From assembly GCA_036321625.1 (NCBI GenBank), contig CP143259.1:1228001-1292000 (forward strand): 64,000 nt of DNA. Direction: 5' to 3'. Positions within the stretch are counted from its first letter, which is position 1; every line of letters starts with the position of its first letter. Source of the DNA: Peptoniphilaceae bacterium AMB_02 (GTDB lineage Bacteria; Bacillota; Clostridia; Tissierellales; Peptoniphilaceae). A program made the position numbers and the translations under genes. The notes beneath the pieces were generated by a model. It searched no databases and had not been told where the DNA came from. It was given only the letters and a program-made list of their open reading frames with translations. Below, one piece after another: positions 47,780 to 55,698 of this stretch.

Positions 47780-48049
47780 TTTAAAAAGCCTCCTATGTTA
47801 TTTTTATTTTAACTAATCATAGGAAGCTATTCAATATTTACAGACTTTTTTTCGCAGTCTCGCCTATGATGAACATTATTATAGATAGTAAAGTAATCGA
47901 ATAAAAAACCGTTCTAGAATTTATACTCTTTCCAGCATATCCTCTACCCATTGTTAACATCCTTTCTTTTTTTCATTTAATATCAATTTACATTTTCTCT
48001 AGAATTGTCTTCTTCATTGTTCTAATATTGTTTTTTAATAAATGAACTA

Positions 48050-48166
48050 CTATTCCTTTTCCTTCGATAACGATTCAATCGTCTCCACATGAAGCGAGTG
48101 AACACTAAGTATGCGTAGTCAACCTATCTGTTTGTGGAAACATATCTATGAACCTTTTAACGATAG
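48050..48166 (-). pseudogene. 3' fragment of an rlmD-type 23S rRNA m5U methyltransferase gene
   Basis: Leftward, IVKRFIDMFPQTDRLTTH is the C-terminal DMFPxT block of RumA/RlmD enzymes, and HVETIESLSKEKE (stop at 48050) is their HVE end. The two are separated by 22 bp (48089-48110) that shift the frame; deleting them gives DMFPQTDRLTTHVETIESLS without a break. The body of the gene is missing; to the right is a hairpin (48150-48191) and a methyltransferase gene. This marks the old chromosomal end of the integration site. Confidence 0.7.
48081..48091. other. Attachment-core copy A (GTCTCCACATG)
   Basis: Same 11 bp as at 49629 and 62362; here it encodes HVET of the rlmD fragment. Likely descended from the chromosomal attB. 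Confidence 0.6.
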
Positions 48167-48220
48167 GTAGGAGTTATCGTTAAAAGGTTTCATCCCGACA
48201 AACCAAACTTGTAATTGTTA

Positions 48221-48265
48221 ACTCTTAAGGAAAATAAAGTAAATTATTCTCCTTAAGAGTATTTT
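48221..48265. terminator. Hairpin after the methyltransferase gene
   Basis: ACTCTTAAGGA and TCCTTAAGAGT, perfect 11-bp stem with an 18-nt loop, 10 bp from the methyltransferase stop. T-tract is better in the rightward direction, so polarity is unclear. Confidence 0.5.
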
Positions 48266-48270
48266 TAATA

Positions 48271-49035
48271 CTAAAGCTTAATACAAAGAGTAGCTATGTA
48301 GTCATTTCCATATTTTGACAATCTATTTCTTTCATCACATGATTCATAAAAATCTAGCATAGCAAGACCATTTTTAAGTTGTCCTCTAATTTGAGATTCT
48401 AAGGTATGACTAAATTCATATCCATATTCTGGATTTATTTTTATCTTACCTTCTTCCTCTAGTTTTCTAGAATTAAATGGTATTGAATACTTTAAAAATA
48501 ATTCTTCATCAGGTTTATCCCACACAACGTCGGCATCATACATATAAATCCATGGGTTCATGAAACCTACCATTAATAAACCACCTTTTTTCAATACCCT
48601 TGAAGCCTCCTTATACACATTTTCTAAATCCTCAATATAAACATTTGAAACTGGATTAAAAACTATATCAAAGCTTTCATTCTCAAATGGAAATGGTTTA
48701 GTCATATCTCCTTGAACTGTATTGATTTTCAATCCTTCCCTAGTAGCAACCATATCATCTTTTTCTAATTGTGATTTAGAAAAATCCATTATTGTTACAT
48801 CATAACCTTTTGTAGCAAAAGCTGGTCCTTGTTGACCACCACCACAAGCCAATCCTAATATCTTTTTTCCATTGGATTTTTCAAACCATTCTTCTGGAAC
48901 TTTTTTACCAACTGTAAGTCCTACTGATAAAGGATTATTTTTAACTTTCTGAAATTCTTCATGTGACCATGGTTTAGTATAGTCGTTTTTTACATTGTTC
49001 CATCTATCTTCATTTAATTTTATATAATTATTCAT
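48271..49035 (-). CDS. Class I SAM-dependent methyltransferase (cargo gene)
   Basis: The 254-aa protein has motif I KILGLACGGGQQGPAFATKG, GYDVTIMDFSKSQLEKD and FDIVFNPVSNVYIEDL, then VLKKGGLLMVGFMNPW. It belongs to the large Methyltransf_11/25 group; the substrate is unknown. It is the only intact gene between core copies A and B and so the only cargo of that small interval. Confidence 0.85.
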   Translation of the reverse strand: MNNYIKLNEDRWNNVKNDYTKPWSHEEFQKVKNNPLSVGLTVGKKVPEEWFEKSNGKKILGLACGGGQQGPAFATKGYDVTIMDFSKSQLEKDDMVATREGLKINTVQGDMTKPFPFENESFDIVFNPVSNVYIEDLENVYKEASRVLKKGGLLMVGFMNPWIYMYDADVVWDKPDEELFLKYSIPFNSRKLEEEGKIKINPEYGYEFSHTLESQIRGQLKNGLAMLDFYESCDERNRLSKYGNDYIATLCIKL

Positions 49036-49116
49036 CTTATAATCTCCTATGATTTTATTTTTGTTATCGATTAAAGCTTAATATGATGCCATTACATTTT
49101 TCTCACCTTGCTAAAT

Positions 49117-49500
49117 TCATACAATTATCGGGATGTATGGAATTGATGCGCATAATTTTAAAAAGACATCCACTATTTCACTCTTTTCACATCTACAAGT
49201 GTCGTTAACCATAGAAAACCTATTATCCCTTGTGCAATTAGCAAGGAATAACAGAAACACTAAGCTGTTCTTACACTTAGACGATTCATGCATTACGACA
49301 TAATCAACATCAGGTATATCAAACATGTCCTTAAAAAATAATTATCCCCCATCGCTTCATTGCAACAATATACTTTTCCATCCGTGTCAAATACATTAAT
49401 ATTCTCATTTTGACAGTATGATATTCTGGGCTGAAAAAAAGCATATTATTCTGTTTAAATTCGTTGATTTTTTTCTCCACACACCATATCAATACAAGCA
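49117..49500 (-). pseudogene. Decayed C-terminal remnant of a radical SAM/SPASM protein
   Basis: No intact ORF, but successive frames read YCQNENINVFDTDGKVYCC, then SSKCKNSLVFLLFLANC and NDTCRCEKSEIVDVFLKLCA. The spacing of cysteines and DTDGKVYxC recall the SPASM Fe-S domain of peptide-modifying radical SAM enzymes. At least two frameshifts separate the pieces, and the N-terminal radical SAM domain is absent. The 69-codon frame at 49117-49326 is part of this remnant, not a gene. Confidence 0.5.
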
Positions 49501-49517
49501 TTTACATCGATGTAATT

Positions 49518-51395
49518 TTATTGGATTTTTTTGTACCCTCCCATGGTATCATCAATAAAGAAGAAACGCTTGTGAAACTGCTTGAAATGGAGGATTCTTA
49601 CGCACCCACTCTTTGTAGCAACGCTATCGTCTCCACATGTGACATCACTAGTATGGGAACATGATTTGTCTAAGTGGTTATTAGTATAGGAAGACAATTC
49701 AGCAGAGTCTTTCCCTATAGTTTTTTTCTTTGCATTTTTTCTAGGAGATTTAAAGTCTTCTCCATTTAATCCATCTTTAAAGCCAGTCTTATATACAAAG
49801 GTAAGCTTATATGGATCTACATTCCCGTTTTCATCTATTTCTCCAACAATTACCTTCTCTACAATACTTTCAAATACATACCTATCAAACTCTTTTAAAA
49901 TTTCCTTTCTTTCCAGCATGGTTTTAAAAATCTTCATCCTACTCTTTATTTCATTATTATTTTCTAGGCTATATTCTAAGGCTTCTTTGTCCTTATTCTT
50001 TTCTAAATACTCCTTCTGAAGAGCTATATACTTTTCTTCATATAGATCTTCGTCTATTTTTTCTTCTAGTCTTAAATCTACTAAAGAATTTTGCTTATTT
50101 AAAAGATGGGCTACTTCCCTATCTAGCTTTTTAATGTTTTTCTCAAGACTTTTATCATTTAGGCTAGCTTCAACTAACTCTAGAAATCCATTTACAATAT
50201 CCTTATTATTTGAGGTAAGCTGCCTATAGCTCTCTAGAAAGGCTTTCTCTATTGCTATTTCCTCTATACCCTTAGAATTAGGGCAAAACTTTTTCCCCTT
50301 CTTAGTTCCTCTTACACATTGCCAAATGGTCTTCTTGTATTGGGAATTACTATGCCAGGACCTTCTAGATAAATTCGAACCACAGAAGCCACATTCTAAT
50401 AGGCAGGAAAAAGCATATTCCCTACTGAATTTGTCTCTTTTTCCATTCTTTGAGCCTACAGTATTTCTATTCTTAGCCCTTCTAAGTCTAATAGCTTGAA
50501 CTTTATCAAAGTCCTCTTCACTTACAATCCCTTCATGGTGGTCTTTTATATAAAACTTATCTTCTTCACCAAAGTTTTCTAGTCTTCTTTTAGTAATAGG
50601 ATCTAGGGTAAAGGTCTTTCCCATTAAAAGATCTCCCTTATATTTTTCATTTTTTATAATTCCCAGTACAGTGGTGGCTGACCACTTACTAGAGCCTCTA
50701 GGAGATCTGTATCCAAGGTTTTCTAACTCACTGCATATTACACTTCCCCCTGCTCCTTCTAAGTATCTCTTAAAGATATACTTTACTATCTGGGCTTCAT
50801 CTTCATTTATGGATATAGTTTTATTCTCACTATCATAATCATAACCTAGACAACCATGAAAGCCTACTAGTTCCCCTCTTTGCATTTTCATCTTTAAGCC
50901 TTTCTTAACATTGGCAGAAATGTTTTCCACCTCTTGCTGGGCAACAGAGCTAAGTATAACTAAAAGTAATTCTCCATCCATGGTTAATGTATTAATATTT
51001 TCTTCTTCAAAAAATACTGCTACATTGATTTCTTTTAAGCGTCTCACATACTTTAGTGTATCTAAAGTATTTCTAGCGAATCTAGATATAGATTTTGTAA
51101 TTACCATATCTATATCTCCATTCATGCAATCATTTATCAGTCTTTGAAAATCAAGTCTTTTATCTATTTGAGTGCCAGTAATAGCTTCATCAGCATAGAC
51201 CCCAGCCATGGTCCAGTCAGGATTTTCATTGATCAATTCTGTATAATAGTTTACTTGGGAATGATAACTTTGAAGCTGATCTTCACTATCGGTACTAACC
51301 CTACAATAGGCTGCCACTCTTTTTAAATTTATCTCTATTCCATTTCTTCTACCGTTTAAAAGACCTTCCCCTTTTATTACTTCTACCTTCTTCAT
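49518..51395 (-). CDS. Large serine recombinase (integrase of the 12.7-kb element)
   Basis: The 625-aa protein has a resolvase catalytic domain (about 25-165; AAYCRVSTDSEDQLQSYHSQ with the nucleophile Ser34, ITKSISRFARNT), a recombinase domain (about 180-290), a zinc ribbon (CGFCGSNL ... CVRGTKKGKKFCPNS) and a coiled coil (about 415-500). The start follows GAGGTGAGATT. The core GTCTCCACATG falls at residues 586-589, so the last 40 residues are encoded outside the element and differ from the native tail preserved at 62194-62373. Activity in the integrated state may thus be altered. Confidence 0.94.
   Translation of the reverse strand: MKKVEVIKGEGLLNGRRNGIEINLKRVAAYCRVSTDSEDQLQSYHSQVNYYTELINENPDWTMAGVYADEAITGTQIDKRLDFQRLINDCMNGDIDMVITKSISRFARNTLDTLKYVRRLKEINVAVFFEEENINTLTMDGELLLVILSSVAQQEVENISANVKKGLKMKMQRGELVGFHGCLGYDYDSENKTISINEDEAQIVKYIFKRYLEGAGGSVICSELENLGYRSPRGSSKWSATTVLGIIKNEKYKGDLLMGKTFTLDPITKRRLENFGEEDKFYIKDHHEGIVSEEDFDKVQAIRLRRAKNRNTVGSKNGKRDKFSREYAFSCLLECGFCGSNLSRRSWHSNSQYKKTIWQCVRGTKKGKKFCPNSKGIEEIAIEKAFLESYRQLTSNNKDIVNGFLELVEASLNDKSLEKNIKKLDREVAHLLNKQNSLVDLRLEEKIDEDLYEEKYIALQKEYLEKNKDKEALEYSLENNNEIKSRMKIFKTMLERKEILKEFDRYVFESIVEKVIVGEIDENGNVDPYKLTFVYKTGFKDGLNGEDFKSPRKNAKKKTIGKDSAELSSYTNNHLDKSCSHTSDVTCGDDSVATKSGCVRILHFKQFHKRFFFIDDTMGGYKKIQ
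49629..49639. other. Attachment-core copy B (GTCTCCACATG), left end of the 12.7-kb element
   Basis: Lies inside the recombinase gene 3' end. Together with copy C it forms direct repeats 12733 bp apart; homology with C extends about 80 bp leftward because both sides code for recombinase tails. Confidence 0.65.
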
Positions 51396-51454
51396 AATCT
51401 CACCTCACTTTTGTATTCTTCTATACAATCCTATTCTACCGCGACTAGTTAAAT

Positions 51455-51598
51455 TTAGCAGGTCAAATCTGAAGAAATATTATATTTTTCCATAAGAAGT
51501 TTTTTAATCTTAAAATATTCTTGTTTATTTATTAGCTTTTCACTTAATAATTACCTGAGCATGGCAAGCTGGATGCTATATTCTAATATGCAATTCAT
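51455..51598 (-). pseudogene. Small element protein with internal stop, upstream of the recombinase
   Basis: A 48-codon frame with GGAGGAAGAATAG before its ATG reads MNCILEYSIQLAMLR, TAA, then LLSEKLINKQEYFKIKKLLM and EKYNISSDLTC. This resembles the small proteins (short helix, then GLITEEEY-like segment) that often precede such recombinases. The TAA at codon 16 breaks it unless read through. Confidence 0.6.
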
Positions 51599-51857
51599 CT
51601 ATTCTTCCTCCTTTAAAACTGCCACCAAGACTTTCTTTGTTTTCATAGGTTTACTTAAGTCCTCCTATATATAACAGTGAAAATATGACTATCTTGATTC
51701 GCTATTTTAAAAAAGTTTTTAGAAGATTAAATAAAAAATGGACACAGAAAAAGCGGCTAATCCACGCTGACATTTCTTCCAAAGTGCGGTAATATTAGAA
51801 TATAAATTAAATACTTAGCTTAATACCTGCTTTTAAAAACTTTAATGAGCAAGCACA

Positions 51858-51977
51858 GTAAGTGTACGGACACTTACGAGAAAATTGATGAAGCGAACCC
51901 TTTTAGGTTCGCTTCTTTTTATCCAATTTTCTACTTGTTCCTATCGGAATGATTTAGGGGTCACCCCTAATACCCTG
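51858..51977. other. Probable origin of transfer (oriT) region
   Basis: Nested inverted repeats directly upstream of mobC: GTAAGTGT-ACGG-ACACTTAC (51858-51877); AGAAAATTG (51879-51887) with CAATTTTCT (51924-51932) enclosing GAAGCGAACC/GGTTCGCTTC (51890-51915); then AGGGGTCACCCCT (51956-51968) and AATACCCTG. Such a hairpin array before a MobC gene is the usual place of oriT in MobP-type elements. The exact nick site is inference. Confidence 0.6.
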
Positions 51978-52007
51978 TTCAAAAATAAAAATAAAAGGAG
52001 GATTTAT

Positions 52008-52361
52008 ATGACAAACAGATATAGAAATGAAAGAATTGAAATCAAATTAACCAAGGAAGAAAAAGAACTTTTTATGAAAAAGCTTGAACTCAGTAAATCA
52101 AAATCAATGGCTCATTTTATTAGAAAATGTGTACTTGAAGCACCTATCTTTGTGATTGATATGAATATCTTTAGAAATCTACAAACTCTTATAGGAAAGA
52201 ATTCAAATAACATCAATCAAATTGCAAAGAAAGTTAACAGTACAGGCATAATATATAGAGAAGATATTGAAGATCTAAAAAAAGAGAATGATGATATATC
52301 GAAGGAGATAATAAGAATCCAAAATATTTTATCTAGAAAATATATTAATAAGTTTATGTAA
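52008..52361 (+). CDS. mobC: MobC-like mobilization relaxosome protein
   Basis: A 117-aa protein, RNERIEIKLTKEEKELFMKKLELSKSKSMAHFIRKC, the ribbon-helix-helix start of MobC, then GKNSNNINQIAKKVN, the second family motif. MobC opens oriT for the relaxase. I take ATG 52008 because AAAGGAGG is next to it; the frame is open further upstream through the oriT repeats. The relaxase gene expected right after it is absent; only 350 bp of AT-rich DNA follow. Confidence 0.82.
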   Translation: MTNRYRNERIEIKLTKEEKELFMKKLELSKSKSMAHFIRKCVLEAPIFVIDMNIFRNLQTLIGKNSNNINQIAKKVNSTGIIYREDIEDLKKENDDISKEIIRIQNILSRKYINKFM

Positions 52362-52710
52362 ACAACTGAGTATAATTAAAAATCTTCTTCAAATATTCTC
52401 CAAAAATAGATGAAACTAATATATACAATAATTACAAAAAAATTTTAATAGATAACTAATAAATATGGGTCTTGTTGATAATTAAAAACCAAATTATCCA
52501 CAAGACCTACATTTCTACTACTCGATTATATATTCCAAAATATTAACCATAAAATCTTTATAGCTTAATTTTTTGTGAACAAATCTACATAAATCTAAAA
52601 CTTAAGCATATATATTTATTCTTTAAAATTAAATAGAAAAAATTTTAAAATTTATTAAAACTCATTAAGAGAATGGGTAGAAGACAAGATCTTTCGCCTG
52701 TCACATATAA
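52362..52710. other. Gene-free spacer between mobC and the restriction operon
   Basis: Very AT-rich. A hairpin at 52468-52507 (GGTCTTGT.GATAATT with AATTATC.ACAAGACC) may terminate either side. No relaxase remnant is recognisable. Confidence 0.55.
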
Positions 52711-55683
52711 CTATAAAACTACTTGTTCCTCTATAAATTCTTCAAAACTGTCTATATCGTCAAAGGCTACTTCATTGCCTAGAGCCTCAAAATGTTTCCT
52801 TCCACATTTAATTTTAGCACTTTCCAATGGCCTTAGAGCATCAAACATAATATCAGCCTTGGTTTCCAAAACAAAGTAGAGCTTATCCTTGCCGTCTATT
52901 TCAATAAGCACTACCCAATCAGGGTTATAAGTACCTAATGGGGTTGCAATAGTAAACCAGTTCGGTAACTTTGCGTAGAGCTTAATATTTTTGTTGTTCT
53001 CAAAGCTGGTAGCAAAGCTTTCTTCGTTAGCACTATCATAGACCACATACTCATATACAGACTTCTTGCTTTCTATCATATTCTTAGATAAGTAGCCTGT
53101 AAGCTCCTCTGTTTCAAAGAGTTCTTGAGCATAATACTCGTCGTCACCTATCTTGGTGTATTTAATACCATCAACTATCATATGCCTCATTTTAGCTGAT
53201 ATTATCTGGACTACCTGCTCCATATACCTTTGAGGATTTTTCTTGAACAAGTCAATAGTCTTGCTTCTTAATAGTATCTCCACAATAGTTTTCCTTGTTA
53301 GATTAGTTTCATTCTGCAAATAGGCAATAATATCCGGTATATTTCCCTGTAAGTTGTTCAATCCTACTGCATATCTATCTGATTCCTCAGCTACTACACC
53401 ACCAGCACTTATATCAAGCCCAGCTTTGGTATATATAAGCTTTGCAGAGCTTACAGATAAGCTGGTCTGCATTTCTTTGCAACATTCGTCTATTAGCTTT
53501 TCGCTGTCAAAGTCTACAGAATAGGTGGTCCTGTACTTAATCCTATCCCATAAATCCTTAAACTCAGGGTCAAGGTAAACCTGTTTATTCAGCTTGATGG
53601 TCTTCTTATCGCTATTATTCTTAATATTAAGAGTACTACAAACTTTTCTTGCAAGAGCTGTAATCTCTGCTTTTATAGGTTCAAATTCTTCAGATATCTT
53701 TATGTCATTATTCTTTATGGCAATCTTCAGCTCATCTTGTACCTTTCCTGCCTCATCAATATATCCATTGTCTAAGAACTGTTTATAGATAGCTTCTGAA
53801 GCCTTTTGTCCTAAGTATTTCTCACTTCCATCATCCTGCTTTACAGGGATGTTGGCGAATAAATGACTTTCCACTATACCAAACTTGATACCTGTTTCAG
53901 TTTCGTATTCTTTTTGTAGGGCCTCAGCAAAGTCCTCGTAGCTTTCGTTAGCCATCACTGTTAGGGTATTTATTGAAAATCCATGTTGACGCTCGCCCTC
54001 TTGATTCACGGCAAGGCGTAGCCCACGCCCAATCTCTTGACGCTTTTTAACCTCACTTTTAGTTTCATTAAGAGTACATATCTGAAATACATTTGGATTG
54101 TCCCAACCCTCACGAAGTGCAGAGTGGGAAAATATAAATCTTAGCTTAGTATCAAAGGATAGTAAGCGTTCCTTGTCCTTCATAATCAAGTTGTAGGCAT
54201 CCTCGTCAGCTAGTGTTTTCCCACTGGTATCCTTTAAAACACCTTTTCTATCAGCTGAAAAATAACCATTATGGACATCTTCGGCAGCAGTATCCAAGTC
54301 AATATCCTTAAATAGGGTATTGTACTTAGGCTTTTTAATAAGGTCAGCATAATGTTTCTCAAAGAGTTCAGCATAAATACCTTTTTGAGGGTTACCATCC
54401 TCATCATAATAGCGATAGTTGGCAACACGGTCTATAAAGAAAAGACTTAGCACCTTAATCCCTTGCTTATTTAATACCAGTTCCTTATTTAAGTGTTCCT
54501 CTATGGTTTTCCTTATCTGTTGCTCCTTTATAGCCAAATCATCTACATCACCAAGAGGCTTTCCTATACGTAAAATATCTGCTTTACTTGTAAAATCAAC
54601 ATATTCATTTCCTTCTTCACAATAAATCTCATTGACAATATATCCTTCGTAGACATCACGACCTTTAGACTTATCATAAAGGTCATCTCCTTGTCTTACT
54701 ACCACTGGCTTACGCTTAACTACACCTTTCTTATCTTTAACATCCAGCTCTATTTTTGCTGTTATAGGAGACTTCTTATTGTTTACGGATAAAAGCTTCA
54801 AGTATGCCTCATTGTGGTAGTCCTTAGTTTCAAAACCCGCAACTTCAATTTGCTTTACCAGCTCTAAATTATAGCTATCTACCGCGTCCAGCTTATAGAC
54901 AAGATTATGTTTTTGCACATGTGTAGCAGAATACCTTAAAGTACATAAGGGGTTTAGTGACTTAATAGCTTCCTTAGACTTGGGAGTAGTGTCTACCGAT
55001 TGTGGCTCGTCTATAATGACAAAGGGGCGAGTTTCCTGTATCAATTCAATAGGCTTCATACCGTTTAATCTATCATTAGGTCTATGAATGATATTAGCCT
55101 TGTTTTCCTTAGTTGGGTCAGTAAAACTCCTTCTAAAGGCGTCTATATTGATAACCATAATCTCTATATTATCGCTTACTGCAAAGCTTCTAACCTGTTC
55201 TAACTTACCACTGTCATAGACAAAGTAGTTATATATTGTATTGTCATACAAATCATTGAAATGATCTTTTGTAATCTGTAAAGACTTGTAAACACCTTCT
55301 TTAATAGCAATGCTGGGAACAACAACAATAAACTTGGAAAATCCATAATTTTTATGTAGTTCCAGTATTGTACGTAGATATACATAGGTCTTTCCTGTAC
55401 CTGTTTCCATATCTATATCAAAGTCATACTTTCCAGCTTTTAGGCTCTTTGTTTGTGCTAGACCATTCCTTAGCTGAATTTCTTGTAGGTTCTTAAGTAT
55501 TTCTTCTTCGTCAAGCTCAAGCCTGTTACCAATACCATTGGTACTATCATACATGCCTATTTGTCCACTATAGGGTGCTACGGTAAAGTTTGTCTGCATT
55601 GGGGTTTGACCTCTAAACAAATCAACAACGGAAGCTATGGCCTGCTGTTGATATTCAAGATTCTTATCAAATTTCAGTTTCAT
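52711..55683 (-). CDS. res: Type III restriction enzyme Res subunit
   Basis: The 990-aa protein has an SF2 helicase core: Walker A DMETGTGKT (91-99), VVVPSIAIKEGV, IIDEPQSVD (motif II), RYSATH (motif III) and EIGRGLRL (motif VI). A C-terminal PD-(D/E)xK nuclease follows: NPDWVVLIEIDG (Asp922) and FVLETKAD (Glu940, Lys942). Last gene of the operon, 15 bp after mod. It would translocate on and cut DNA with unmethylated sites together with Mod. All catalytic motifs look intact. Confidence 0.93.
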   Translation of the reverse strand: MKLKFDKNLEYQQQAIASVVDLFRGQTPMQTNFTVAPYSGQIGMYDSTNGIGNRLELDEEEILKNLQEIQLRNGLAQTKSLKAGKYDFDIDMETGTGKTYVYLRTILELHKNYGFSKFIVVVPSIAIKEGVYKSLQITKDHFNDLYDNTIYNYFVYDSGKLEQVRSFAVSDNIEIMVINIDAFRRSFTDPTKENKANIIHRPNDRLNGMKPIELIQETRPFVIIDEPQSVDTTPKSKEAIKSLNPLCTLRYSATHVQKHNLVYKLDAVDSYNLELVKQIEVAGFETKDYHNEAYLKLLSVNNKKSPITAKIELDVKDKKGVVKRKPVVVRQGDDLYDKSKGRDVYEGYIVNEIYCEEGNEYVDFTSKADILRIGKPLGDVDDLAIKEQQIRKTIEEHLNKELVLNKQGIKVLSLFFIDRVANYRYYDEDGNPQKGIYAELFEKHYADLIKKPKYNTLFKDIDLDTAAEDVHNGYFSADRKGVLKDTSGKTLADEDAYNLIMKDKERLLSFDTKLRFIFSHSALREGWDNPNVFQICTLNETKSEVKKRQEIGRGLRLAVNQEGERQHGFSINTLTVMANESYEDFAEALQKEYETETGIKFGIVESHLFANIPVKQDDGSEKYLGQKASEAIYKQFLDNGYIDEAGKVQDELKIAIKNNDIKISEEFEPIKAEITALARKVCSTLNIKNNSDKKTIKLNKQVYLDPEFKDLWDRIKYRTTYSVDFDSEKLIDECCKEMQTSLSVSSAKLIYTKAGLDISAGGVVAEESDRYAVGLNNLQGNIPDIIAYLQNETNLTRKTIVEILLRSKTIDLFKKNPQRYMEQVVQIISAKMRHMIVDGIKYTKIGDDEYYAQELFETEELTGYLSKNMIESKKSVYEYVVYDSANEESFATSFENNKNIKLYAKLPNWFTIATPLGTYNPDWVVLIEIDGKDKLYFVLETKADIMFDALRPLESAKIKCGRKHFEALGNEVAFDDIDSFEEFIEEQVVL

Positions 55684-55698
55684 TTAGTCCATACCTCC

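Larger units (their letters stand above)
46261..47861 (-). mobile_element. IS256-family insertion sequence, 1601 bp
   Basis: Bounded by GCCTATGA duplications. Imperfect 26-bp terminal inverted repeats (46261-46286 and 47836-47861) share TGCGAAA, and CTGTAAAT, 19 of 26 positions. It carries one complete transposase gene reading leftward and an unusually long 300-bp tail after the stop, rich in palindromes. Recent insertion is suggested by the intact ends and exact duplication. Confidence 0.92.
45962..47951 (-). pseudogene. Small membrane protein gene split by the IS256-family element
   Basis: The N-terminal 30 codons (MGRGYAGKSINSRTVFYSIT...) lie at 47862-47951 and the C-terminal 96 codons at 45962-46252. 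Removing the element and one copy of the duplicated GCCTATGA joins them in frame (...MFIIG + LTMNPSISD...), giving a 126-aa protein with four predicted membrane helices. I do not recognise the family. The N-part start follows GAAAGGATG. A terminator follows the C-part. The insertion surely destroys the product. Confidence 0.88.

Noticed and set aside
49464-49664. 66-codon rightward frame over core B
   Set aside because: It is antisense to the recombinase tail; its resemblance to the frame at 62275-62472 is explained by the homologous recombinase tails on the other strand.
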